A stretch of DNA of 51,265 nucleotides from positions 1 to 51,265 of the forward strand of contig CADAJV010000015.1 in the NCBI GenBank assembly GCA_902788275.1, read 5' to 3'. Source of the stretch: an uncultured Bacteroidales bacterium (GTDB taxonomy: Bacteria; Bacteroidota; Bacteroidia; Bacteroidales; Bacteroidaceae). This document shows, one piece after another, positions 43,477-51,265 of this stretch (position 1 is the first letter of the stretch; each line of letters opens with the position of its first letter). A program made the position numbers and the translations under genes. The notes under the pieces were generated by a model. The model worked only from the letters and a program-made list of their open reading frames with translations, did not search any database and had not been told where the DNA came from.

Positions 43477-46400
43477 AACGCAACGAATGGGTGGCATGGC
43501 TCATGCGCAGCTACCGCATCACCTTTTTGGTGATACTGCTGCTGCTGGTGCTGGGATTCTTCGGCTTTAGCAAAATGGCTAAGGCCGAGTTTCCCAATAT
43601 GGTAATCCGTCAGGGACTAGTGGTTGCTGTCTATCCGGGCGCTACTGCCGAGGAAGTGGAAGAGCAGGTGGCCCGTCCACTGGAACGCTACCTCTTCACT
43701 TTCGACGAGGTAAAACGCCACAAGACCACCTCAACATCCAAAAATGGTATGTGCATCATGCAGGTGGAACTGCAAGACAATGTGCAGGACAAGGATGCAG
43801 TGTGGTCAAAGATTAAGCACGGACTCAATGCCTTCAAAACACAGCAATTGCCTTCAGGGGTACTTGGCCTGGTGGTCAACGATGACTTCGGCTCTGCCTC
43901 AGCCCTGCTGATAGCCATTGAAAGCGACAACCGATCCTACCGCGACCTTAAGAACTATAGCGATGAGTTGGCCGATGCCCTGAGACGCATACCGTCAGTG
44001 AGCAACGTGGTACTCTACGGCAACACAAAGGAGCAGATAAGCATCTATGTGGACCAGCAGCGCCTCAGCGCCTACGGCATTGGTAAGGCTGCCGTGATAG
44101 AAAGCCTGCAGGGGTCTGGGCTCACCACCATGTCAGGCTCAGTAAGCGGACTGGAGAAGGATGTGCCCATCCATGTGACACCCTCAGTAAACAGTGAGCA
44201 AGAGATAGAAAACCATATCATCTTCACCGACCCGCAAAACCATGTGGTAAGGCTCAAGGACGTAGCTGAGGTGAAACGCGAATACGACACCGACGAAAGC
44301 TACATACAATACAACGGCCACCCCTGTGTGCTTCTCAGCCTTGAAATGATGGAGGGCAACAACATAGTGCAGTATGGCAAGGATGTGCAGCGAGTGCTCG
44401 ATGACTTCACCGCCAATAAGTTTCCTGCCGATGTCACCCTCAGCCGCATAGCCGACCAGTGCAAGGTAGTGGAAGGCAGCGTCAACGACTTTATGATTAA
44501 TCTGCTGGAGTCGATGCTTATCATCGTAGTGGTGATGCTCATACTCTTCCCGTGGCGCACTGCCGTGGTGGCCGGAGTGATGGTGCCGCTCAGCACATTT
44601 ATCTCCATCGGCATAATGTACCTCGTTGGCATACCACTCAACACATGCACCTTGGCTGGCTTGATTATAGTGCTCGGCATGGTGGTTGACAATGCCATCG
44701 TGGTGCTCGACGGCTATCTGGAGTTTGTCAACAAGGGGATGTCGCGATGGCATGCCGCCGCCCACTCCGCACAGAAATATTTTATGCCGATGATGCTGGC
44801 TACGCTCTGCATCTGCGTAATCTTTTTCCCGTTTCTCCTTACCCTCACCGGTGTCCAGGCCGACTTTATCTTCTGGTTGCCGTGGACCATACTCATCAAT
44901 CTCATGGTGTCGCTGGTACTGGCCGTCATACTGCTGCCCAACCTTGAGGTAATACTAATAAAAAACATCGGCTCCAGCCGCAAGGACAAAAACACTCAGA
45001 AACGCTCACTTACCGACTATGTTCAGCAGACCTACGACCATGTACTGCGCTGGACCTTCCGCAATCCATGGCTAACCATCCTGGGTGCTGTAGGACTTGT
45101 GGCTGTCTCGGTATTGCTTATAGTGCCCAACCTCAAGGTGCGCATGATGCCTACAGCCGACCGCGACCAGTTTGCCGTAGAGATATCGCTGCCAGAAGGT
45201 AGCGGTCTCAACCAGACTAGAGCCATAGTGGACTCCGTATGCAATGCCCTGCGCAAGGAGGACGATGTTGTAAGCATCACAAGCTTTGTGGGGTGCTCCT
45301 CCCCCCGTTTCCACCAAGCCTACGCTCCCAAGGTGGCAGGGCGCAACTACGCGCAGCTCATCGTCAACACTACCTCACAGTATGCCACCCTCGACCTGCT
45401 TGACAAGCTCGAGCCTCTCTACAGCGAGCGCTACCCCAACGCCTTCGTCAAGTTTAAGCAACTCGATTTCCAGAACTTCAACCCCTTCGAATACCGCTTC
45501 TACGGCGACGATATCGACTCACTGCGCCTGGCAGGCGAACGCATGATGGCCCGTATGATGGAGATGCCGGAATTGATGAACGTACATACCGACTGGGATG
45601 AGCCGCGCTCCATCATAGAGGTAGAGCTCGACCCCGTCAGCTCCTCTCAACTGGGGGTCAACCGTACGCTTACCGAGCTGCAGCTTGCCGTGTCCACCGG
45701 CAAAACCAAGATAGGGCAAATCTGGGAAGGCGACTACGAGGTGCCCCTCATCCTCAAAGATATCAAGGGCAGCCACCTCGACTGCGAAGATATCAGCAAT
45801 ATCTATATCACTTCGCGCGGCACCACTGGCGTGCCACTGCGCCAAGTGGGCACCGTGGTGCCACGCTGGGTAGCCGCCAACATTATTCATCGTGGCGGCG
45901 AGCGCTGCCTCACCGTTACCTGCGACCTCAAACGCCCCTATCTGCCCAAGACTCTCCACACCCGTCTGCAGGACATTGCCAACCACGAGATCAACATGCC
46001 CCAGGGTGTACGCTTCGAAGTGGGCGGCGAGCCTGAGAATGATGCCGAGACGGCAAGCCATGTGGTAATGGGCTTCACAATTGCGCTCATCATCGTATTC
46101 TTCTTTATACTGTTCAGTTTCAGGACCTACAAGATAACCATCACCTGCATGGTTGCCATCCTGCTCATGCTGCCAGGAGCACTGCTGGGTCTGTGGCTGA
46201 TGAACCGGGCCGTGGGTCTTACCTCAGTCTTCGGTTTTATCACCCTTGTCGGCATGATTATGCGCAACGAGATACTTATCTTTGAGCACGCCAACGACAT
46301 GCGCCGCCACGGCCTCAGTGTGCGCGATGCCGCCTATGATGCAGGCCGACGCCGCATGGTGCCTATCTTCCTTACCACGGCCACCACGGCTGTGGGCGTA

Positions 46401-46550
46401 GTGCCCATGATTATTGCCGCTACCAATTTCTGGATGCCGGTAGGCGTAACCATCTTTGCCGGCGGCATCGGGTCACTCATCCTCGTAGTCACTGTTTTGC
46501 CCGTAGTCTATTGGAAACTTTTTGAAAAGAAAAAAATCTCCGCACAATGA
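43473..46550 (+). CDS. RND family efflux pump, inner membrane subunit
   Basis: 1025 residues, two repeats of one TM helix, a periplasmic porter region and five or six TM helices, as in AcrB. The TM4 motif reads GMVVDNAIVVLDG, with D406-N407 where AcrB has two aspartates. The TM10 lysine position reads MRNEILIFEHAND, with R931. The proton-relay set therefore differs from AcrB but may be normal for this Bacteroidetes clade. The substrate is unknown. The gene overlaps both neighbours by four bases. Confidence 0.95.
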   Translation: MKRNEWVAWLMRSYRITFLVILLLLVLGFFGFSKMAKAEFPNMVIRQGLVVAVYPGATAEEVEEQVARPLERYLFTFDEVKRHKTTSTSKNGMCIMQVELQDNVQDKDAVWSKIKHGLNAFKTQQLPSGVLGLVVNDDFGSASALLIAIESDNRSYRDLKNYSDELADALRRIPSVSNVVLYGNTKEQISIYVDQQRLSAYGIGKAAVIESLQGSGLTTMSGSVSGLEKDVPIHVTPSVNSEQEIENHIIFTDPQNHVVRLKDVAEVKREYDTDESYIQYNGHPCVLLSLEMMEGNNIVQYGKDVQRVLDDFTANKFPADVTLSRIADQCKVVEGSVNDFMINLLESMLIIVVVMLILFPWRTAVVAGVMVPLSTFISIGIMYLVGIPLNTCTLAGLIIVLGMVVDNAIVVLDGYLEFVNKGMSRWHAAAHSAQKYFMPMMLATLCICVIFFPFLLTLTGVQADFIFWLPWTILINLMVSLVLAVILLPNLEVILIKNIGSSRKDKNTQKRSLTDYVQQTYDHVLRWTFRNPWLTILGAVGLVAVSVLLIVPNLKVRMMPTADRDQFAVEISLPEGSGLNQTRAIVDSVCNALRKEDDVVSITSFVGCSSPRFHQAYAPKVAGRNYAQLIVNTTSQYATLDLLDKLEPLYSERYPNAFVKFKQLDFQNFNPFEYRFYGDDIDSLRLAGERMMARMMEMPELMNVHTDWDEPRSIIEVELDPVSSSQLGVNRTLTELQLAVSTGKTKIGQIWEGDYEVPLILKDIKGSHLDCEDISNIYITSRGTTGVPLRQVGTVVPRWVAANIIHRGGERCLTVTCDLKRPYLPKTLHTRLQDIANHEINMPQGVRFEVGGEPENDAETASHVVMGFTIALIIVFFFILFSFRTYKITITCMVAILLMLPGALLGLWLMNRAVGLTSVFGFITLVGMIMRNEILIFEHANDMRRHGLSVRDAAYDAGRRRMVPIFLTTATTAVGVVPMIIAATNFWMPVGVTIFAGGIGSLILVVTVLPVVYWKLFEKKKISAQ

Positions 46551-47890
46551 AAAAACAACTGACAACCATCCTCTTTTCCCTCTTATCTGTTATCTGCATT
46601 GCACAAGAAAGACTCTCCCTTGAGCAATGCCTCGACAGTGCGCGGCTATACAACCACGCCCTACAAAACGCGGCCCTCTCCATTGATGCCGCCAATCTCA
46701 CCGTAAGCGAAGCACGTACCCACTACTACCCTACCGTAGCAGCCAACGTGATGGCTTTCTACGCCTTCGACAAGATGATGAAGGGCGACGGCACCATACC
46801 TGCCGAGGTTGCTGCCATCAGTCCTGCCCTGGCTGCCTATGCCGGCCAGCCATACGCCATACGCGAGCTCAACAGCGCCTACAATGCCACCCTCTCCGTC
46901 ACGCAGCCCATCTATGCTGGCGGACAGATACACACCGCCAACAAACTGGCAGAACTCCAGCGCGATGTCAACCATCTGAAATACGGCATGGAGCTGCGTG
47001 AACTGGAACAGAAAATAACCGAGAACTACTGGCAGATAGTAACCGTAAAGTACAATCTGTCCACCCTTGATGCTGCCGACCGTCAGGTAGGCGAAGTCTA
47101 TCGTCAGGTAGAGCAGTTTCTCAATGCCGGCCTCTGCAACCAGAACGACCTGCTCCGCGTGAAGCTGCGCCAGCAGGAACTAGCTAGCCAGCGACTGCGG
47201 CTGAACAACGCTCAGCATGTACTCCTGCTGCTGCTTGCCCAGCAGATAGGCCTTGCCAACCACAACATAGATATAGAATCCGGAATCCCTAATGACAAAG
47301 TGGTACTTAATGACCAATTATCATTTGCCAACGGTCAGAGCAATCGCGAGGAGATTGCCCTTGCCACCAAAGCCATAGAGGCAGCCGAGCTGCAAATTAA
47401 GATGGAGCGTGCCAAACTGATGCCTACCGTAGGCGTAGGCCTCGTGGGCTACAATGTAGGCATTGGCGGCCTATCCTCCACAGCGCGCAACATTGTCAAG
47501 ACCAACCAGCTCAACGCCATGGTAGCAGCCACCGTGAGTGTGCCTATCAGTGCATGGTGGGGCGGCTCAAAGGCTATCAAGCGTCGCAAGCTGGAACTAC
47601 AGCAGTCACAAAACACACTACTTGACACCCAGGAGAAGATAAGGGTGGATATTGAGTCGGCATGGGCAGACCTGCGCCAGGCCTACCAGCAGATAGACAT
47701 TGCCCGCGCCTCAGTAGAGCAGGCAGCAGAAAATTTGCGCATATCATCCCTGCAATACAAGGCTGGCACCGAGACCCTCTCCAACCTGCTCGATGCCGAG
47801 ACCCTCAACCGCCAGGCGCAGAATTCCCTCTCCAATGCCTTGGCTGACTATCAGCGCAGCAAAGCGGTTTATCTGCTGAAAAGCCGTTAG
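46547..47890 (+). CDS. TolC-like outer membrane efflux channel
   Basis: 447 residues. Signal peptide MKKQLTTILFSLLSVICIAQ, then two repeats of long helices separated by beta strands: LSLEQCLDSARLYNHALQNA and later NREEIALATKAIEAAE. Coiled-coil segments lie at about 130-210 and 340-420. Completes a tripartite efflux system with the two upstream genes. No terminator is evident in the 19-base gap to the convergent gene; the gap and the following bases hold a GTCAAGAGTCAAGAG simple repeat. Confidence 0.94.
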   Translation: MKKQLTTILFSLLSVICIAQERLSLEQCLDSARLYNHALQNAALSIDAANLTVSEARTHYYPTVAANVMAFYAFDKMMKGDGTIPAEVAAISPALAAYAGQPYAIRELNSAYNATLSVTQPIYAGGQIHTANKLAELQRDVNHLKYGMELRELEQKITENYWQIVTVKYNLSTLDAADRQVGEVYRQVEQFLNAGLCNQNDLLRVKLRQQELASQRLRLNNAQHVLLLLLAQQIGLANHNIDIESGIPNDKVVLNDQLSFANGQSNREEIALATKAIEAAELQIKMERAKLMPTVGVGLVGYNVGIGGLSSTARNIVKTNQLNAMVAATVSVPISAWWGGSKAIKRRKLELQQSQNTLLDTQEKIRVDIESAWADLRQAYQQIDIARASVEQAAENLRISSLQYKAGTETLSNLLDAETLNRQAQNSLSNALADYQRSKAVYLLKSR

Positions 47891-47909
47891 AAAAGTCAAG
47901 AGTCAAGAG

Positions 47910-50090
47910 TTACATATCTCTTACGAGGCGGACGGCAGCGCCGTCGTGCTTACCCATGTTGCCTAAGGAGACGTTGTCTTCGTAGAAATAGAGGAAGTCG
48001 GCCCACTTGTCGCCGACCTGGGTGGTGGACCAGTAGCGGCCTTCGTCCTGCACTCCCTGGACCTTGACTAGCCAATTCACGTAGCCGACCTCGAAGATTC
48101 TCGTTCCTGCGGCAGGCAGGAAGATGGCTCCGGCGCTCTCCATCTGCTCCCATTGATCGTCGTTGTAGGTATTGTCGGCGTAGTGCATGGCCTGTGCTGC
48201 CCATTTGCATCCCGTGGGCTGAGTCCATATGTCGGGGAGCAGTATGAGTCCTTTGACTCCCTTGACTGTTGCCAGTCCGTATTTCTCGGCGTGTCCCTTG
48301 CGCCAGCGGAGCAGGTATTCCCATTCTTTGGATGACAGTGTGCGCCATCCGATGTTTTCTTTGTTGCCGGCTCCGATGATGGCATTGTATCCCCAGTCGG
48401 CAGTGCCTGTGAGGTCTTCGTTGTAGAACCACCAGCAGTTAGTATAGTCATCCCATCCGGTGCGGTGCTCCCACATAGTGCTGTTTGGCTTCCAGCATGT
48501 CTGTCCGTTGTGGTATCCTGTGCATCCGTAGCTGAAGAGGGACATGTCGGGCGTATCGTTGTAGGTGTCGGCCATACCGCCATTAGTCTCCACCATTGAT
48601 GTCTGGTCTTTGAGCAGGGCGAAGGTCCAGCGCTTCCAATGCCCCAGATCTACGTGCGGGTCGGTGCCAAACTCTTCGCAGTGTGCTGTGAGGTTAGCCT
48701 TGGCGAAATAGACGGCTTTGTCGTCGCTGACGCTGAATGAGCCTGTGCTGGTGAAGTCGGGGTTGGCGGAGCTGAGGGAAATATCGATGCTCTGTGTGGT
48801 GTTGCGCTCCATGGCGGGCAGGTTCACTTTATTGCTGTAGGTGTAGGAGTATGTCGTGCTGGGCACACCCTCGGGCAGCACTGGGTGGCATCGCATCTCG
48901 ACTGTGAAGTTGTCGGCTCCTGTGGGGAGCACGGGCACGAAGATGGTGTGCATCTCGCCGCCGTTTATCTGGAACGACGTAAATTTGCCCTGGCCGAAGG
49001 TAAGAGTCATCGTGCGCTGGGCTTTGGTGGTGGTGGTTTGAGGTTGGAGGTTTGGAATTTTGCCGTCAAAGTCGCGGAGTTCTATCTGGCCATTGAGGCG
49101 GTAGTTGTCGCTGGTCAAGATTACCTCGTCGACCACCACGGGGTCTTGGGTGGCGTTGGTGAGGTTCAGCTTCACTGCTGCGCAGATGTTTTGCAGCTGC
49201 AGCGTGTCGCCCATGGTGGCGGAGTAGCCCACCATCGGCACAGTGATTATCTGCTTGGTTTGGCCGTAGAGCTCGCTGTTGTAGGCAGCGGGCACTGTGC
49301 ACTGGAGGGTGAGTGATGGAGGAACGGGGAAGAAGGAAGAGGCTTCTTCGTTGTCCTTATAGCTGACGCTAACGTCGTCGACGCCCGTGGCAGCCCAGAT
49401 GGGCTTGTCTTTGGCAAACGAGCTGAGGTAGGAACTCAAGATGAAAGTGAGGTCGGAAATCGACACCACGGGAATATCGGACATCGAGGACTGGTTGTTA
49501 GCATTGATGCTGCCCATTACCATCTTGTCGCCCGTAGCCCACTGCATGCGCAGGGCCGTGTTGTCGCGGTAGTTCTCCACGCCGAGCCAGAGTCCGACGA
49601 GGCTGCTGCCACCGTTCATTGTCTCGTCCCAGTAGCGGCACCACAGCATCTGAGCCTCAGTGGCTCGCTGCAGGGCATAGTCGCCGTCGTTATCGATGCC
49701 CTCCATAGTGCCTTCGCCGTACGTCAGCTGGCGTGTACGCTCGGTGCCGCTGATGTCCTTGTCGAGGTGGATATTGAGCACGCCCTCATCACCCATGGTG
49801 TATGTGAAGGTGCCAAACACATGGCCTCCGTACATATCTATCGGCTCCTCGGAGTCGGCAGACAGCAGGAACTTATACCAGTAGCCGGTGCCATTGCCGT
49901 CGAAGTGATAGGCCTGCACTACGCGCGAGTACTCGCCGTTGGCTACAGTGTCTTGGGCAGCGTATTCGGCATACCAGTCTCCGGACATGGAGTAGGAGAT
50001 GTCCAGTTCGTTTTTACAAGAAACGAAAACGATAACGAAAACGGTAATTAACGAAAACGATAACGATAACGGAAACGGGAACTTTTTCAT
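47910..50090 (-). CDS. large lipoprotein with FISUMP-like C-terminal domain
   Basis: 726 residues from MKKFPFPLSLSFSLITVFVI; the frame extends 32 codons upstream but those lie in the preceding gene. The lipobox ends VFVSC near residue 25. The middle (about 240-450) looks like fimbrillin- or adhesin-like beta domains. The C-terminal 200 residues (WRTLSSKEWEYLL, GLATVKGVKGLILLPDIW, RYWSTTQ, AVRLVRDM) resemble the FISUMP/C-type-lectin-like fold common in surface proteins of this phylum; the assignment is tentative. Unusually, the signal peptide is encoded by a 6-bp CGTTAT/CGTTTT repeat. It is the second gene of a unit with the protein encoded 25 bases upstream. Confidence 0.82.
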   Translation of the reverse strand: MKKFPFPLSLSFSLITVFVIVFVSCKNELDISYSMSGDWYAEYAAQDTVANGEYSRVVQAYHFDGNGTGYWYKFLLSADSEEPIDMYGGHVFGTFTYTMGDEGVLNIHLDKDISGTERTRQLTYGEGTMEGIDNDGDYALQRATEAQMLWCRYWDETMNGGSSLVGLWLGVENYRDNTALRMQWATGDKMVMGSINANNQSSMSDIPVVSISDLTFILSSYLSSFAKDKPIWAATGVDDVSVSYKDNEEASSFFPVPPSLTLQCTVPAAYNSELYGQTKQIITVPMVGYSATMGDTLQLQNICAAVKLNLTNATQDPVVVDEVILTSDNYRLNGQIELRDFDGKIPNLQPQTTTTKAQRTMTLTFGQGKFTSFQINGGEMHTIFVPVLPTGADNFTVEMRCHPVLPEGVPSTTYSYTYSNKVNLPAMERNTTQSIDISLSSANPDFTSTGSFSVSDDKAVYFAKANLTAHCEEFGTDPHVDLGHWKRWTFALLKDQTSMVETNGGMADTYNDTPDMSLFSYGCTGYHNGQTCWKPNSTMWEHRTGWDDYTNCWWFYNEDLTGTADWGYNAIIGAGNKENIGWRTLSSKEWEYLLRWRKGHAEKYGLATVKGVKGLILLPDIWTQPTGCKWAAQAMHYADNTYNDDQWEQMESAGAIFLPAAGTRIFEVGYVNWLVKVQGVQDEGRYWSTTQVGDKWADFLYFYEDNVSLGNMGKHDGAAVRLVRDM
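50022..50082. repeat. 6-bp simple repeat encoding a lipoprotein signal peptide
   Basis: AACGAAAACGATAACGAA-type units, about ten imperfect hexamers. Read on the minus strand they encode the alternating Phe/Val/Leu/Ile core of the signal sequence. Confidence 0.85.
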
Positions 50091-50115
50091 GACTTTTATT
50101 TTGTTTTGTTCTGAT

Positions 50116-51024
50116 TTACTGCATCTTAAACACATAATCGTAGCTGTAGGTTCGCACGTATGCCTTGCCATTCTTGGGCACGACATAGTCCACTGCTTTC
50201 TTCACGGGTAGCTTCTGCAGGCGCTGGCCGCTGTATTTGTCGACCACGTAGAGGTAGTCGGGCTCACTGGTCATGCCATAACCGCAGATGATAGAGTTAC
50301 CCACGATAGCGAAGCCGGAATTGCATGTCATGGGCTGCGTGGTCCACACAATCTCGTGGTTCTCCATGTCGAAGGCAGTGATGTAGCCTGTCTGATAGCC
50401 AGCGCCGTCGGAGTAGCCGTTGGTGCCGTGGGCGATATAAAGTATGTTGCCCTCAATGACGAAGTCATGCACCATCTGGGTGTTGCCCATCAGTGTCGTC
50501 TTGGGCGAGAACTTCCACGGCTCAAAGTCGTAGGCGGCGTAGAGTGTCGTCTCGTCCTCGTCGGTGATGACAACTTTACGTGCATTGCCCCAGTTCTCGC
50601 CATAGGTAGTGATGAGGTATCCTCCTGTGGCGTAGCTGTAGCGCTGGGTGAACTGACCCATGGGGAACTCGTGGCGCGTCTCTCTGAGGGTGAGGCCATT
50701 GCGGGTGAGCCACTCCTCTACGTCGGTTATCTGGTTCTGGCGACACGACAGCAGGGTGAGGCGCACTTGCTTGCGGCTTGTGTTGCGCTTGAGCATATGG
50801 CCCTTAAAGTCAAGCGCCGGCATAGGCGCAAACGACATCGTCTGCACCTCAGCGGCATTGAACGCCCTCATGGGCGGCAGCTTATAGTCAGCCTTGAAGA
50901 CGCCATCGCGCTGAGGATAGGTCACCACCGCAGTAGCGGTGCGTTTTTTGGTCTGTGCCAATGTCATATTGGACACTACGCATTGGGCGCTGAACACTAA
51001 GAGGAAAATGAGTAGTTTTTTCAT
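50116..51024 (-). CDS. exported protein with possible beta-propeller-like repeats
   Basis: 302 residues from MKKLLIFLLVFSAQCV; 25 upstream codons are excluded because they overlap the promoter. Signal peptidase I-type cleavage near LAQTKK is likely. The mature part repeats strand-like blocks (YLITTYGENWG, LYIAHGTNGYSDG, IICGYGMTSEPDYLYVVDKYSGQ), suggesting part of a propeller of the PQQ- or NHL-like kind; this is inference. The family was not recognised. First gene of the two-gene unit with the lipoprotein. Confidence 0.78.
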   Translation of the reverse strand: MKKLLIFLLVFSAQCVVSNMTLAQTKKRTATAVVTYPQRDGVFKADYKLPPMRAFNAAEVQTMSFAPMPALDFKGHMLKRNTSRKQVRLTLLSCRQNQITDVEEWLTRNGLTLRETRHEFPMGQFTQRYSYATGGYLITTYGENWGNARKVVITDEDETTLYAAYDFEPWKFSPKTTLMGNTQMVHDFVIEGNILYIAHGTNGYSDGAGYQTGYITAFDMENHEIVWTTQPMTCNSGFAIVGNSIICGYGMTSEPDYLYVVDKYSGQRLQKLPVKKAVDYVVPKNGKAYVRTYSYDYVFKMQ

Positions 51025-51076
51025 ATGTGGTTTAAGGTTTGATATTATTCTTAAAGTTAGAGAAGTTATGTTGCTG

Positions 51077-51107
51077 CAAATATAGTTATTTTTTGACAAA
51101 AAACAAG
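51077..51107 (-). promoter_or_regulatory. promoter of the exported-protein unit
   Basis: Minus-strand CTTG (51104-51107, three of four -33 bases), 19 bases, then TATATTTG (51077-51084). A leader of about 50 nt follows. Confidence 0.65.
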
Positions 51108-51143
51108 GATGTGCTTACAAGAATGGTCGCAAATAAAAAAAAT

Positions 51144-51265
51144 AGGCAACAATATAGCAGTTGGCACAGATTACAGTCTCTGCGAAATAGTCATGCTCTC
51201 TCTGCGCCAACATCTGTGTCATTGCCTATAAAAAATTAAAATGTTTTTTGCATACATTCCTGCAT
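51144..51265 (-). repeat. 122-bp terminal repeat, right copy
   Basis: Reverse complement of 187-308 with one mismatch. It ends exactly at the window edge, so it may continue beyond. It lies 37 bases upstream of the -33 element of the last operon. Confidence 0.8.

Overview
The window reads as chromosome of a Prevotella-like member of the Bacteroidales. This rests on the gene order rimP-nusA-infB-cvpA-sufBCDS, a BspA-type leucine-rich surface protein with a tail resembling a type IX secretion signal, a meso-diaminopimelate dehydrogenase, and promoters that match the Bacteroidetes pattern (TTTG, about 19 bases, TAnnTTTG) instead of the sigma-70 pattern. Shine-Dalgarno sequences are largely absent. 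The species is not identifiable from sequence reading alone.

Left part (about 0.3-18 kb, all minus strand): one long cluster driven from a promoter at 12925-12955. It encodes ribosome maturation and transcription/translation factors (RimP, NusA, IF-2), CvpA, the SUF iron-sulfur assembly system (SufB, C, D, S), RNase HII, RibD and a lipoprotein. Upstream lie an FAD-dependent oxidoreductase, RadA and aspartate-semialdehyde dehydrogenase. Middle left (18-25.8 kb, plus strand): a CPA2-type antiporter, LolD-like ATPase, CvfB-like S1 protein, a metallophosphoesterase lipoprotein, a small exported protein, tRNA-Lys (minus), a BadF/BadG-type kinase and an M20 peptidase. Centre (25.8-33.6 kb): a possible leader RNA ending in a terminator, the BspA-like protein with a 56-residue peptide gene behind it, about 1.3 kb of repeats, an isolated HTH regulator, holA and a small nuclease-fold protein. 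Right part (33.6-51 kb): pta-ackA with a lipoprotein, ddh, a PIF1-like helicase, an acyltransferase and AraC regulator divergent from a complete three-gene RND efflux operon, and a two-gene exported protein unit.

The most unusual content is the repeat landscape. Three arrays (1-122, 13271-13472, 29260-29546) are built from 21-bp modules that switch orientation around a 34-nt hairpin. The hairpin loop is conserved between copies while its arms change together on both sides. Other families are 7-8 bp simple repeats, a 95-bp GCCGAAGGC-containing unit, an 80-bp palindromic unit, a 53-bp unit and a 37-bp unit. Pieces of these families lie inside genes without breaking the frame: in ribD, in the FAD oxidoreductase, and in the signal peptide of at least one and probably two lipoproteins. 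Another appears to have removed the start codon of sufD. The two window ends carry a 122-bp sequence in inverted orientation with one mismatch, which may be why the assembled sequence stops there.
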